Numbered from the stretch's first letter, positions 1-5,910 are shown. The stretch: 5,910 nucleotides of DNA from DAIOSQ01 sp036752465 (GCA_036752465.1 DAIOSQ010000109.1:1-5910), one strand, 5' to 3'. The notes: generated by a model not told the origin, from the sequence alone. Made by a program: numbers and translations.

Positions 1-2
1 TA

Positions 3-383
3 TGGCCAGGGCATGGTGCACGTCTGCGTGGGTTTCATTTAACTCGTTGTGCCAGTGGTGACGAGTTTGCCGCACATACGCATCCTATTTCTGATGAGTG
101 TGTTGTGGTTTGGGCCGGAGCCGCGCGTGGCTTTTTAGATGGGCATTGGTTAGAAATGGGCATTCACGAATGTTTATTGGCACCATGTGGTGTTCCACAT
201 GGTGGTCCTTTAAATGTGGTGACTAACACCGTTGCGGCCGAGAAGGTTGCACGCGATACGCTCTGGGGTGGTTTTGCTTCGCCGCCACAAGGTGATTTGT
301 ATTTGCGGGGCGGTTATGTCAACAACCAGATCATACAAGATCCGCCCTCAGAGCGCTTTCATAACATCGAGCCGATTAAGTAA
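3..383 (+). CDS. Cupin-domain protein, C-terminal part (5' truncated by window edge)
   Basis: The reading frame is open from the left edge to TAA at 381-383, giving 126 residues, so the true start lies outside the window. It carries a textbook cupin motif 1 at bases 57-119: G-x5-H-x-H-x4-E-x6-G, with the two His codons at 75-77 and 81-83 and the Glu codon at 96-98. Motif 2 follows at about 183-215, with P-x-G-x2-H and a nearby Asn (four residues after the His rather than the usual three). The two His and the Glu of motif 1 and the His of motif 2 (198-200) are the usual metal ligands of cupins, so a metal-binding beta-barrel is likely. About 50 residues without recognisable motifs follow. A GTG at 105 lies inside motif 1 and is not a credible start. 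Cupins range from dioxygenases and isomerases to sugar-binding regulators; nothing here identifies the reaction. The gene is convergent with psd. Confidence 0.8.
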   Translation, partial: WPGHGARLRGFHLTRCASGDEFAAHTHPISDECVVVWAGAARGFLDGHWLEMGIHECLLAPCGVPHGGPLNVVTNTVAAEKVARDTLWGGFASPPQGDLYLRGGYVNNQIIQDPPSERFHNIEPIK

Positions 384-420
384 GCAGCGAGACAGGTTCC
401 GCAAATAAAGCCAGCTTATC

Positions 421-1296
421 CTAGGCTGTCAGGTTGCTTGCCGGCGATATCTCGGCCAAAGCTTGACCCAAGCGGATTTGTCCGCCACTGACTTGTGAGG
501 GTTCCCAGGCGATATGAGGATTCGCAAATAGTAAGATCACGGTTGAGCCCAGTTTAAAATGGCCCATCTCTTGCAGTTTCTGCAAACGGATGGGCTGGGG
601 GCTGTTGCTATAATCAAACGCCTGGATCGTTTGGCTACGTGTGACATCGCCGTGCCATACTGTAGCAATCCTGCCAACAATGGTTGCGCCAACCAGCACC
701 ATGGCCATCAGGCCAAATGCGGTATCAAACAATACTACCAATCGTTGATTGCGTGCAAACAGCTTGGGTATGGTGCGAGTTGTGGCTGGTTGCACCGAAA
801 AAAGCTTGCCAGGCACGTAGGTCATGCGCAGCAACTCTGCTGCGACTGGCATGTGGATGCGGTGATAATCTTTGGGTGATAAATAGAGCGTAGCAAAAGC
901 TCCATGGTTAAAAGCAGCACAACTTTCATCTGTTGCCAATAATTCTTGCACGGTATATGCGCGCCCCTTTGCCTGCAAAATTTGGCCAGCCTGTATATGG
1001 CCAATTTCGCTGACATAGCCATCCACTGGCGAGACAATCGAGGAGTCGGCAACGGGTCTTGCTGCAAGCTTAATGGCGCGGGTAAAAAAATCATTAAAAT
1101 GGCGATATTGGCGGGGATTTTCTTGTTGGGCCTCTTGCATATTGACCGCATACACATCAATAAATCGTTCTATCAAATAATTTTTTACGGCTTGATGTTC
1201 AACGTTACCCATAAACCCAGCAAAATGGGTCAAAGCTTGTTTTGGCAACAGGTACATCATGATCTTTTTAAGAAAATCGGCAGAGTTAGGTTGCAT
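421..1296 (-). CDS. psd: Phosphatidylserine decarboxylase proenzyme
   Basis: The product converts phosphatidylserine to phosphatidylethanolamine plus CO2 at the inner membrane, the last step of PE synthesis. The 291-residue protein has the family landmarks in order: FNDFFTR (67-73), SPVDG with the presumed catalytic Asp92, YHRIHMP (144-150) with His145 and His148, YVPGKLFSV (160-168), and the autocleavage motif LGST (249-252). By family knowledge the chain is cut between Gly250 and Ser251, and Ser251 becomes the pyruvoyl group of the small alpha subunit. The frame extends 18 codons upstream to an ATG at 1350, but that start lies between the -35 and -10 boxes of a strong promoter. Starting at 1296 also matches the N-terminus of E. 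coli Psd, so I chose 1296. The C-terminal tail after the catalytic domain is about 30 residues shorter than in E. coli (322 aa). No clear Shine-Dalgarno precedes the chosen start. The gene is monocistronic as far as visible, divergent from darP and convergent with the cupin gene. Confidence 0.96.
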   Translation of the reverse strand: MQPNSADFLKKIMMYLLPKQALTHFAGFMGNVEHQAVKNYLIERFIDVYAVNMQEAQQENPRQYRHFNDFFTRAIKLAARPVADSSIVSPVDGYVSEIGHIQAGQILQAKGRAYTVQELLATDESCAAFNHGAFATLYLSPKDYHRIHMPVAAELLRMTYVPGKLFSVQPATTRTIPKLFARNQRLVVLFDTAFGLMAMVLVGATIVGRIATVWHGDVTRSQTIQAFDYSNSPQPIRLQKLQEMGHFKLGSTVILLFANPHIAWEPSQVSGGQIRLGQALAEISPASNLTA

Positions 1297-1327
1297 CGCA
1301 GTCAATATTTGATTTAAAAATAGCCAA

Positions 1328-1357
1328 ATTATACTCGTCAAGTAAACCATCCGTCAA
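1328..1357 (-). promoter_or_regulatory. Sigma-70 type promoter of psd
   Basis: On the minus strand a TTGACG -35 box (1357-1352) is followed by an 18-bp spacer and a perfect TATAAT -10 box (1333-1328). The predicted transcript starts near 1321, giving a leader of about 25 nt before the psd ATG at 1296. The leader is AU-rich and has no obvious Shine-Dalgarno. The position rules against the longer psd reading frame starting at 1350, because that ATG would not be on the transcript from this promoter. A more distal promoter cannot be excluded. Confidence 0.7.
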
Positions 1358-1455
1358 ATCCAGCTCTGTCTGGGTGAGCAGGGGCGCTTCATCCGTGCTC
1401 TCCAGGGACAACCATTTACTCTCGAAAAAACCAAGATCTTCAGCTGGAATGAGTA

Positions 1456-1461
1456 TATAAT
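1456..1461 (+). promoter_or_regulatory. Possible -10 box for the darP-rlmKL-GNAT operon
   Basis: A perfect TATAAT lies 21 bp upstream of the darP ATG at 1483. No convincing -35 box is present at 16-18 bp spacing (the bases there read AAGATC or similar), and the TGn of an extended -10 is not correctly placed. If used, transcription would begin near 1467-1469 and leave a leader of about 15 nt. That would exclude the TTG at 1465 as the darP start. A promoter is needed here because psd is divergent, but the exact position is weakly supported. Confidence 0.4.
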
Positions 1462-1482
1462 GTCTTGCTAGCAACCAAGGTT

Positions 1483-1971
1483 ATGATAGCAGTGACAGAA
1501 TTTATCAGTAAATCGCAAAAGAAACGCGATGCGGCAGCATTACAAAAGTTGGGTGTGAGTTTGACGGCATTGAGCCTTGAGGAACTTGACCAATTGCCGC
1601 TATCGGATAGCCAGAAACAGGCTATCATTGCCGCTAAGTCAATCAGAAGTCATGGGGGCATGCGCCGTCAGGCACAATTGATAGGCAAATTAATGCGCAT
1701 GGAGGATCCGCAAGCATTGATAGACGCCTACCAAGCATTATGTGCGCAACACAGCGCACAAACGCAATCTTTTCATGACATTGAGTTGTGGCGTAAGCGT
1801 TTTATGGCACAAGATTCTGAGGCATTGACTGCCTTTGTTGCAACTTATCCACGTTGTGATGTCCAACGTTTACGACAAAGTATTCAAAAGGCGCTCGCCG
1901 AACAGGCCAAACAAGTCAACCAAGGTGCTGCTAAAGCATTGTTTCGGATGATCAAGGCAACGATGCTATGA
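1483..1971 (+). CDS. darP: DarP/YjgA family (DUF615) ribosome biogenesis factor
   Basis: DarP (formerly YjgA) binds late 50S precursors and promotes folding of the peptidyl-transferase region; it is a cytosolic, non-enzymatic, mostly helical protein. The 162-residue product shows the family signature: SKSQKKRDAAALQKLG (9-24), the LDQLPL segment (35-40), RRQAQLIGKLMR (61-72), a helix around FHDIELWRKRFM (97-108) and YP-x-x-D-x-Q-x-LR (122-131), with a basic C-terminus. It is slightly shorter than the E. coli protein (183 aa) and lacks that protein's long acidic N-terminal extension; an in-frame stop at 1450-1452 excludes one. The start is uncertain. ATG 1483 is chosen as the only ATG, but AAGG (1477-1480) sits only 2 nt before it. 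GTG 1492 would have 11-nt spacing, and TTG 1465 gives 168 residues. The TGA stop overlaps the rlmKL start as ATGA, indicating co-transcription and coupled translation. The family call is firm; the start is not. Confidence 0.9.
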   Translation: MIAVTEFISKSQKKRDAAALQKLGVSLTALSLEELDQLPLSDSQKQAIIAAKSIRSHGGMRRQAQLIGKLMRMEDPQALIDAYQALCAQHSAQTQSFHDIELWRKRFMAQDSEALTAFVATYPRCDVQRLRQSIQKALAEQAKQVNQGAAKALFRMIKATML

Positions 1972-4130
1972 CCTATTCTCTATTCATCAGTACGGCTAAG
2001 GGCATGGAGTATCTATTGCAAGATGAGCTGCAATCTTTGGGGTTGGCAGTATCTCGGGTCAGTCCTAGAGGGGTGTATGGTTCAGGCGATTTGGCTTTGA
2101 TTTATACGCTTTGTTTGTGGTCGCGTTTGGCAAGTCGTGTTTATGTTATCTTGATTGAAGCGGATATTACCAATCAGGCCATGCTCTATGAGCATTGCAA
2201 AGCTTATCCTTGGCAATCTGTGTTTGACGTGCAACGCAGCATCGCCATTGATTTTACGGGCAACAGCGCTGATATTCGCAATACCATGTATGGTGCGCAA
2301 GTTGTCAAGGACGGTATCGTTGATCATTTTCAGCGCCAACAACAGCGTAGACCGACAGTGAATCGCGCGGAACCGGATATACGTTTGCATGCTTATTTGC
2401 ATAAAGAGCGCATCACAATCAGTCTGGATATGACCGGTTATGGCATGCATCAGCGTGGGTATCGCTTAGAAAGTGGGCTAGCACCATTGAGAGAGACTGT
2501 GGCGGCAGCTATTTTGTTGCGCGGAAAGTGGCCGGAATTATCCCAGCTTGGCTTCTCTTTGTGCGACCCTTTTTGTGGTGCTGGTACGCTTGTGATCGAA
2601 GCAGCGATGATGGCTGCGCGCATGGCGCCAGGACTTTTGCGGCACGATCAAGCCCTACAAAATTGGCAGCAACATCAGCCTGTATTATGGCAACAATTGC
2701 GCCAGCAGGCTCAAGAGCAAGTCTGTATGCCTGCGCAAATTTACCATGGCAGTGATCACAGTGCTTCTGTGCTACGCATGGCACAAGCCAATGCTGAGCG
2801 TGCACACGTTGCAGGTTTTACCCAGTTTGTGGTTCAAGATGTCACGGCTTGTCAGGCACCGGCTGCGCAAGGATTGCTCATATGCAATCCACCTTATGGC
2901 GAGCGGCTAGGTGATGCCTCGGAGTTGATCCCTGTTTATGGCGCTTTAGGCGATATTGTGCGCAGTGAGTTTGCTGATTGGCAAGTGGCTGTGCTGACTG
3001 AGCATGCGTCGCTGGCCAGGGCGACTGGGTTGCGTGCTAGGAAACAATACAGCATATATAACGGTGCCTTGGCGTGTCAGTTGTATTGTATGACACCCGT
3101 GCGCACCGGGCAGCAGCCACACTGTTCAGTTTCAATGGATCCAGTCCATGTGCCGAAAGATGTCCCTTGGGTGGCTCAGCCAGCGGGTCGCTCACCTCAG
3201 GCACAGATGTTGGCTAACCGGCTTACAAAAAACCATACGCATTTGCAAAAATGGGCAAAACGCAACCATGTTGAGGCCTATCGACTCTATGATCGTGATT
3301 TGCCAGAGTATGCATTTGCCATTGATTTATATGCTGATTATGCCATAGTCCAAGAGTATCAAGCGCCCGTCACTGTGCCTCTGCAGGTCGCACAAATACG
3401 CGCATTAGAGGTCATGCAGGTTGTGCCGCAGGTCTTAAATATTCATCCGGATCACATCATTAGCAAACGACGCGAAAAGCAAAAAGGCACCGCACAATAT
3501 CAAAAATTAGCTGCACAAGGGCGCACGCAGATCATACAGGAAGGGCCGGCACGCTTGATCATCAATTTATACGATTATTTAGATACTGGGTTATTTCTGG
3601 ATCATCGTCCTTTGCGGCTAAGTTTTCAGCAAATAAGGCCTGGGTTACGCTTTTTAAATTGTTTTTGCTACACCGCTACTGCCAGTGTGCATGCGGCCTT
3701 AGCTGGTGCAGCAACGACCAATGTTGACCTTTCTAGAACTTACCTGCAATGGGCACAAGAAAATTTTAAGCTTAATCAACTCGATATTTCTCAGCATCAG
3801 TTTATCCAGGATGACTGTACGCAATGGTTGCAGCAGACGCGAGACCAATTTGATGTCATATTTTTAGATCCCCCCAGCTTTTCCAACTCTAAGCGTATGC
3901 AAACCACCTTGGATATTCAGCGGGATCATCCGCACTTGATCAAGCAAGCCATGCGCTTACTAAGCCAGCAGGGTATTTTGTATTTTTCCACCAATTTTAA
4001 ACAATTTCAGTTGTCAGCGACTATTTTATCCGCCTATGATGTTGAGGATATTACGATGAAAACTATTGCTGAGGATTTTAAGCGAACTCCGCAAATTCAT
4101 CGATGTTTCACGATCAAGGTCAAGACATAA
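1968..4130 (+). CDS. rlmL: Bifunctional 23S rRNA methyltransferase RlmKL (m2G2445 and m7G2069)
   Basis: This fused enzyme methylates 23S rRNA at G2445 (N2, RlmL half) and G2069 (N7, RlmK half) during 50S assembly, using S-adenosylmethionine; the E. coli protein is RlmKL (702 aa). The 720-residue product contains an N-terminal ferredoxin-like/THUMP region (about 1-155). The RlmL methyltransferase follows, with DPFCGAGT (200-207) as SAM-binding motif I and the NPPYGERLG catalytic loop (307-315). After a linker (about 380-410) comes the RlmK half, with NRL at 417-419, YDYLDTGLFLDHR (535-547), a motif I region NCFCYTATASVHA (564-576) and DPPSFSNSKRM (634-644). Both active-site halves appear intact, although the RlmK motif I reads YTA where YTG is usual (Ala570). 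The ATG overlaps the darP stop by 4 bp and has AAGG (1954-1957) 10 nt upstream. The TAA overlaps the next ATG by one base. Domain order and length match the fused gammaproteobacterial form. Confidence 0.97.
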   Translation: MTYSLFISTAKGMEYLLQDELQSLGLAVSRVSPRGVYGSGDLALIYTLCLWSRLASRVYVILIEADITNQAMLYEHCKAYPWQSVFDVQRSIAIDFTGNSADIRNTMYGAQVVKDGIVDHFQRQQQRRPTVNRAEPDIRLHAYLHKERITISLDMTGYGMHQRGYRLESGLAPLRETVAAAILLRGKWPELSQLGFSLCDPFCGAGTLVIEAAMMAARMAPGLLRHDQALQNWQQHQPVLWQQLRQQAQEQVCMPAQIYHGSDHSASVLRMAQANAERAHVAGFTQFVVQDVTACQAPAAQGLLICNPPYGERLGDASELIPVYGALGDIVRSEFADWQVAVLTEHASLARATGLRARKQYSIYNGALACQLYCMTPVRTGQQPHCSVSMDPVHVPKDVPWVAQPAGRSPQAQMLANRLTKNHTHLQKWAKRNHVEAYRLYDRDLPEYAFAIDLYADYAIVQEYQAPVTVPLQVAQIRALEVMQVVPQVLNIHPDHIISKRREKQKGTAQYQKLAAQGRTQIIQEGPARLIINLYDYLDTGLFLDHRPLRLSFQQIRPGLRFLNCFCYTATASVHAALAGAATTNVDLSRTYLQWAQENFKLNQLDISQHQFIQDDCTQWLQQTRDQFDVIFLDPPSFSNSKRMQTTLDIQRDHPHLIKQAMRLLSQQGILYFSTNFKQFQLSATILSAYDVEDITMKTIAEDFKRTPQIHRCFTIKVKT

Positions 4131-4132
4131 TG
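4116..4132 (+). promoter_or_regulatory. Ribosome binding site and overlapping stop-start junction of the GNAT gene
   Basis: AAGG at 4116-4119 lies 10 nt before ATG 4130-4132, and this ATG shares its first base with the rlmKL stop (TAATG). The geometry favours 4130 over the in-frame ATG at 4103, which would lie inside rlmKL and has no better ribosome binding site. Translation is likely coupled by re-initiation. Confidence 0.6.
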
Positions 4133-5026
4133 AATATTCAAATGGTCAGTCAACATCAATTGTCATCCGACGAACTTTCGCAACTAGATGTATTGATGGC
4201 GCAGTGTAGAGAGAAAGATAAGAATATGTTACCAGTTTACCCAAATCTGCTGGTCAATTATCGCGCACACGCGAGCAATGTATTGTGCTATTGTCAGCAA
4301 TCGTTGGTGGGATTTTTGAGTGCTTATTTTTTTTACGAAGATGCCTGTGAAATTGCTTTGATGGTCACGCCGCAATATCGGCATAAAGGCTTGGCGAGAA
4401 GTTTGCTTGCGAAGATTTGGCCGCTCCTAGACAGCATGCAAATGAAAAAAATATATTTTTCTTTGCCAGCGGGTAATGATCATAACTGGCTGGCTGCTTA
4501 TGGTGGTGAATACCGCAATAGCGAGTATCAAATGTTACGTAACACGGATAAGCCGGTGGTGATGGCGCAGCGCGTGTTGGATGTCCGACCAGTAACGCAT
4601 GCAGATTTGCCGATATTATGCACACTAGATGCCAGCTGTTTTGCGGTGCCCACGCCACAGTCCGAGTTTCGTTTTGCACGCTTGATCGAAGATCCTGGCT
4701 ATAGCTTATTGTTGGCAGCACAATCTGGCGTACCGGTCGGCAAAGCGCACATCCATTGGAAGTCCGGTGAAGCACGCTTAACGGATATTGCGATTATGCC
4801 AAGAATGCAAGGCAAAGGGTTGGGGCGCGAATTGATGGCTTACTGTATCAATAAAGTTTTAGCGCAACGTATCCATGACATTCATTTAGATGTTGAAACC
4901 ATGAATATCAGAGCATTGAGCCTATACGAACATTTAGAGTTTCAAGTGGTCAATGCATATGATTATTGGATACTTCCTATGTCCAAAGACGTGTTCAAAG
5001 CCATAAATAAACTTGACAACTTTTAA
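4130..5026 (+). CDS. Tandem GNAT-family N-acetyltransferase, substrate unknown
   Basis: The 298-residue cytosolic protein contains two GNAT domains. The N-terminal copy (about 1-150) has a beta4-alpha3 acetyl-CoA loop in VTPQYRHKGLARSLL (79-93), matching R/Q-x-x-G-x-G/A as RHKGLA. The C-terminal copy (about 150-284) has IAIMPRMQGKGLGRELM (220-236), matching as QGKGLG, followed by NIRALSLYEHLEFQ (259-272), the typical motif B region. The C-terminal copy looks like the better catalytic domain. The N-terminal copy has a less complete motif B (NDHNWLAAYGGEYRN, 116-130) and could be structural or regulatory. Two-domain GNATs such as the mycothiol synthase MshD have this architecture, but nothing here supports that substrate. 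The gene is the last of the darP-rlmKL operon, which hints at, but does not show, a ribosome-linked role such as acetylation of a ribosomal protein or translation factor. The start at 4130 is supported by the stop-start overlap. Confidence 0.88.
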   Translation: MNIQMVSQHQLSSDELSQLDVLMAQCREKDKNMLPVYPNLLVNYRAHASNVLCYCQQSLVGFLSAYFFYEDACEIALMVTPQYRHKGLARSLLAKIWPLLDSMQMKKIYFSLPAGNDHNWLAAYGGEYRNSEYQMLRNTDKPVVMAQRVLDVRPVTHADLPILCTLDASCFAVPTPQSEFRFARLIEDPGYSLLLAAQSGVPVGKAHIHWKSGEARLTDIAIMPRMQGKGLGRELMAYCINKVLAQRIHDIHLDVETMNIRALSLYEHLEFQVVNAYDYWILPMSKDVFKAINKLDNF

Positions 5027-5042
5027 ACACGACATTTAGTAT
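5013..5042 (+). promoter_or_regulatory. Probable promoter of the beta-ketoacyl synthase gene
   Basis: A perfect TTGACA -35 box (5013-5018) is followed by an 18-bp spacer and TAGTAT (5037-5042), which keeps the key T, A and final T of the -10 consensus. The -35 box overlaps the last codons of the GNAT gene (Leu-Asp-Asn). Transcription would begin near 5049, leaving a leader of about 37 nt before ATG 5086. This suggests that the synthase starts a separate transcription unit, though read-through from the upstream operon is possible because no terminator is visible between them. Confidence 0.55.
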
Positions 5043-5074
5043 TGCGGATTTGTGCAATAAATCTAGAGCTGCTT

Positions 5075-5079
5075 GAGGA
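5075..5079 (+). promoter_or_regulatory. Ribosome binding site of the beta-ketoacyl synthase gene
   Basis: GAGGA lies 6 nt before ATG 5086, an optimal Shine-Dalgarno arrangement and the best in this window. It fixes the start of the synthase and suggests efficient translation compared with psd and darP, whose starts are poorly marked. Confidence 0.75.
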
Positions 5080-5085
5080 TGAGAG

Positions 5086-5910
5086 ATGAAAAAAAGGGTT
5101 GTCATAACAGGAATGGAAATTACTTCCTCAATCGGATGCGGGCTTGATAATTTTTGGCGTGCCGCAGTAGCTGGAAGTTGTGGCATTGACCGCATAAAAT
5201 CGTATGATCCTTCACCCTATTCGACCCAAATCGCTGGAGAAATCCATGATTTATCCATGGATCACTTGCCACAGTTTAATAAACCGCAACGGTATCCACG
5301 TGTTGCGCAGTACGCTTTGTTCTGTGCCCATCATGCGATTGAGCGGGCGCAATTGACTGCCGCCGAGCTGAGCCATGCTGGCACGTTTATTGGCACCAGT
5401 TTGGGGGGGACGCCTGAGTTAGAATCTGCCTATAAATCATTCTACACGGACAACTGGAAGCGAATTCCGGCGTTGACCGTTATCCGCGGGATGCCCAACT
5501 CAGTGGCCAATCACATTGCCATCGCCTTTGGTTTGGGTGGACCTAACTCAACCATTTCAAATGCGTGTGTTTCTTCCATTGAAGCGATTGGGAATGCGTA
5601 TCAGCAGATTAAGCACGGCAGCTTACAGGTGGCTATTTGTGGCGGGACCGAGTCGTTGGTGTGGGAAACCATTATGGCTGCTTGGTGTAAATTAAGAGTG
5701 ATGTCAACTCAAAATGAAAACCCTGCCTTAGGTTGTCGCCCTTTCGATGTGAATCGAGATGGCATGGTTATGGCTGACGGCGCAGGTATCCTGGTGATTG
5801 AATCTTTGGATCATGCGCAAGCACGAGGTGCTACGCCGATTGCAGAAATTCTTGGTTTCGGCGAAAGTTGCGATGCTTTCCATGTGACCGCGCCAAATTC
5901 TGCCGGACAG
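5086..5910 (+). CDS. FabF-like beta-ketoacyl-ACP synthase, N-terminal part (3' truncated by window edge)
   Basis: The first 275 residues of a thiolase-fold condensing enzyme are present and the frame is still open at the right edge; a full FabF has about 413 residues. Such enzymes extend an acyl chain on acyl carrier protein by decarboxylative Claisen condensation with malonyl-ACP. Landmarks are the N-terminal KKRVVITGM strand (2-10), FIGTSLGG (101-108), the presumed nucleophile Cys161 in ISNACVSSIEAIG (157-169; E. coli FabF Cys163), the ICGGTES strand (184-190), RPFDVNRDGMVMADGAG (218-234) and SCDAFHVTAP (261-270). The two catalytic histidines and the gating Phe lie beyond the window, so activity cannot be judged. 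Two unusual points: TGME replaces the usual TG-x-G near the N-terminus, and ACVSS differs from the ACATS/ACTSG of housekeeping FabB/FabF. No acpP or fabG lies immediately upstream, so this is probably an accessory synthase rather than the fatty-acid housekeeping copy. A chain-length-factor role is disfavoured because the Cys is present. Confidence 0.88.
   Translation, partial: MKKRVVITGMEITSSIGCGLDNFWRAAVAGSCGIDRIKSYDPSPYSTQIAGEIHDLSMDHLPQFNKPQRYPRVAQYALFCAHHAIERAQLTAAELSHAGTFIGTSLGGTPELESAYKSFYTDNWKRIPALTVIRGMPNSVANHIAIAFGLGGPNSTISNACVSSIEAIGNAYQQIKHGSLQVAICGGTESLVWETIMAAWCKLRVMSTQNENPALGCRPFDVNRDGMVMADGAGILVIESLDHAQARGATPIAEILGFGESCDAFHVTAPNSAGQ

Noticed and set aside
384..430. Possible bidirectional terminator between the cupin gene and psd
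   Set aside because: The only pairing I find is a GACAG (391-395) / CTGTC (426-430) stem with a 30-nt loop and a few further bases separated by mismatches; there is no T-run on either strand.
559..879. Plus-strand open frame of 106 codons opposite psd
   Set aside because: It is antisense to the most conserved portion of psd and shows a composition typical of shadow frames (rich in Cys, His and Gln).
1351..1430. Short ATG frames (8 and 12 codons) on the minus strand upstream of psd, considered as leader peptides
   Set aside because: They lie upstream of the predicted psd transcription start and show no regulatory codon run or attenuator structure.
1286..1474. Minus-strand frame of about 62 codons, acidic, overlapping the psd start by 11 bp
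   Set aside because: It has no ATG or GTG start (only TTG at 1474), no ribosome binding site, and the psd promoter lies within it. The 11-bp overlap with psd could suggest coupling, but the promoter layout explains psd expression better. A conserved homologue in other genomes would change this view.
2082..2450. Minus-strand open frame of 122 codons inside rlmKL
   Set aside because: It is antisense to the THUMP-containing part of RlmKL, with no promoter, ribosome binding site or domain signal of its own.
4365..4775. Minus-strand open frame of 136 codons inside the GNAT gene
   Set aside because: It lies wholly antisense to a well-supported gene and its translation shows no recognisable domain; it is a frame shadow.
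5040..5059. Hairpin TATTGC/GCAATA after the GNAT gene as a terminator
   Set aside because: The stem is only 6 bp and AT-rich with an 8-nt loop, has no T-tract after it, and lies across the predicted -10 and start site of the synthase promoter. It could be chance or a weak operator-like palindrome.

Overview
The window looks like ordinary chromosomal DNA of a gammaproteobacterium. The main evidence is a fused RlmK-RlmL type 23S rRNA methyltransferase of 720 residues, a DarP/YjgA (DUF615) protein and a bacterial phosphatidylserine decarboxylase, each close to its E. coli counterpart in length and motifs. Base composition looks moderate and even, with no insertion sequences, RNA genes, CRISPR or phage genes. 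The species cannot be named from the sequence alone.

Layout. (1) Bases 3-383, + strand: the C-terminal part of a cupin-domain protein whose start lies left of the window. (2) 421-1296, - strand: psd, convergent with the cupin gene and separated from it by 37 bp. A good sigma-70 type promoter (TTGACG, 18 bp, TATAAT) lies just upstream and favours the start at 1296 over a longer reading-frame extension. (3) 1297-1482: a divergent intergenic region carrying the psd promoter and a possible -10 box for the rightward genes. (4) 1483-5026, + strand: a tightly packed three-gene operon, darP, rlmKL and a tandem-GNAT acetyltransferase. The first two overlap by 4 bp (ATGA) and the second pair by 1 bp (TAATG). 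(5) 5013-5085: a probable new promoter with a perfect TTGACA -35 box inside the last codons of the GNAT gene, then a strong ribosome binding site. (6) 5086-5910, + strand: the first 275 residues of a FabF-like beta-ketoacyl synthase that runs off the right edge.

How the genes fit together. DarP and RlmKL both act on the maturing large ribosomal subunit, so their translational coupling makes a small 50S-assembly operon. The GNAT protein as third member is unassigned; an effect on the ribosome or translation is possible but only inferred. Psd makes phosphatidylethanolamine in the inner membrane and is separately transcribed. The ketoacyl synthase has its own promoter and no acpP immediately upstream, so it may be an accessory condensing enzyme opening a fatty-acid or polyketide-like locus, but its partners lie outside the window. 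I found no clear evidence of an entirely new system; the points most worth a second look are the operon architecture, the orphan tandem GNAT and the atypical ketoacyl synthase.
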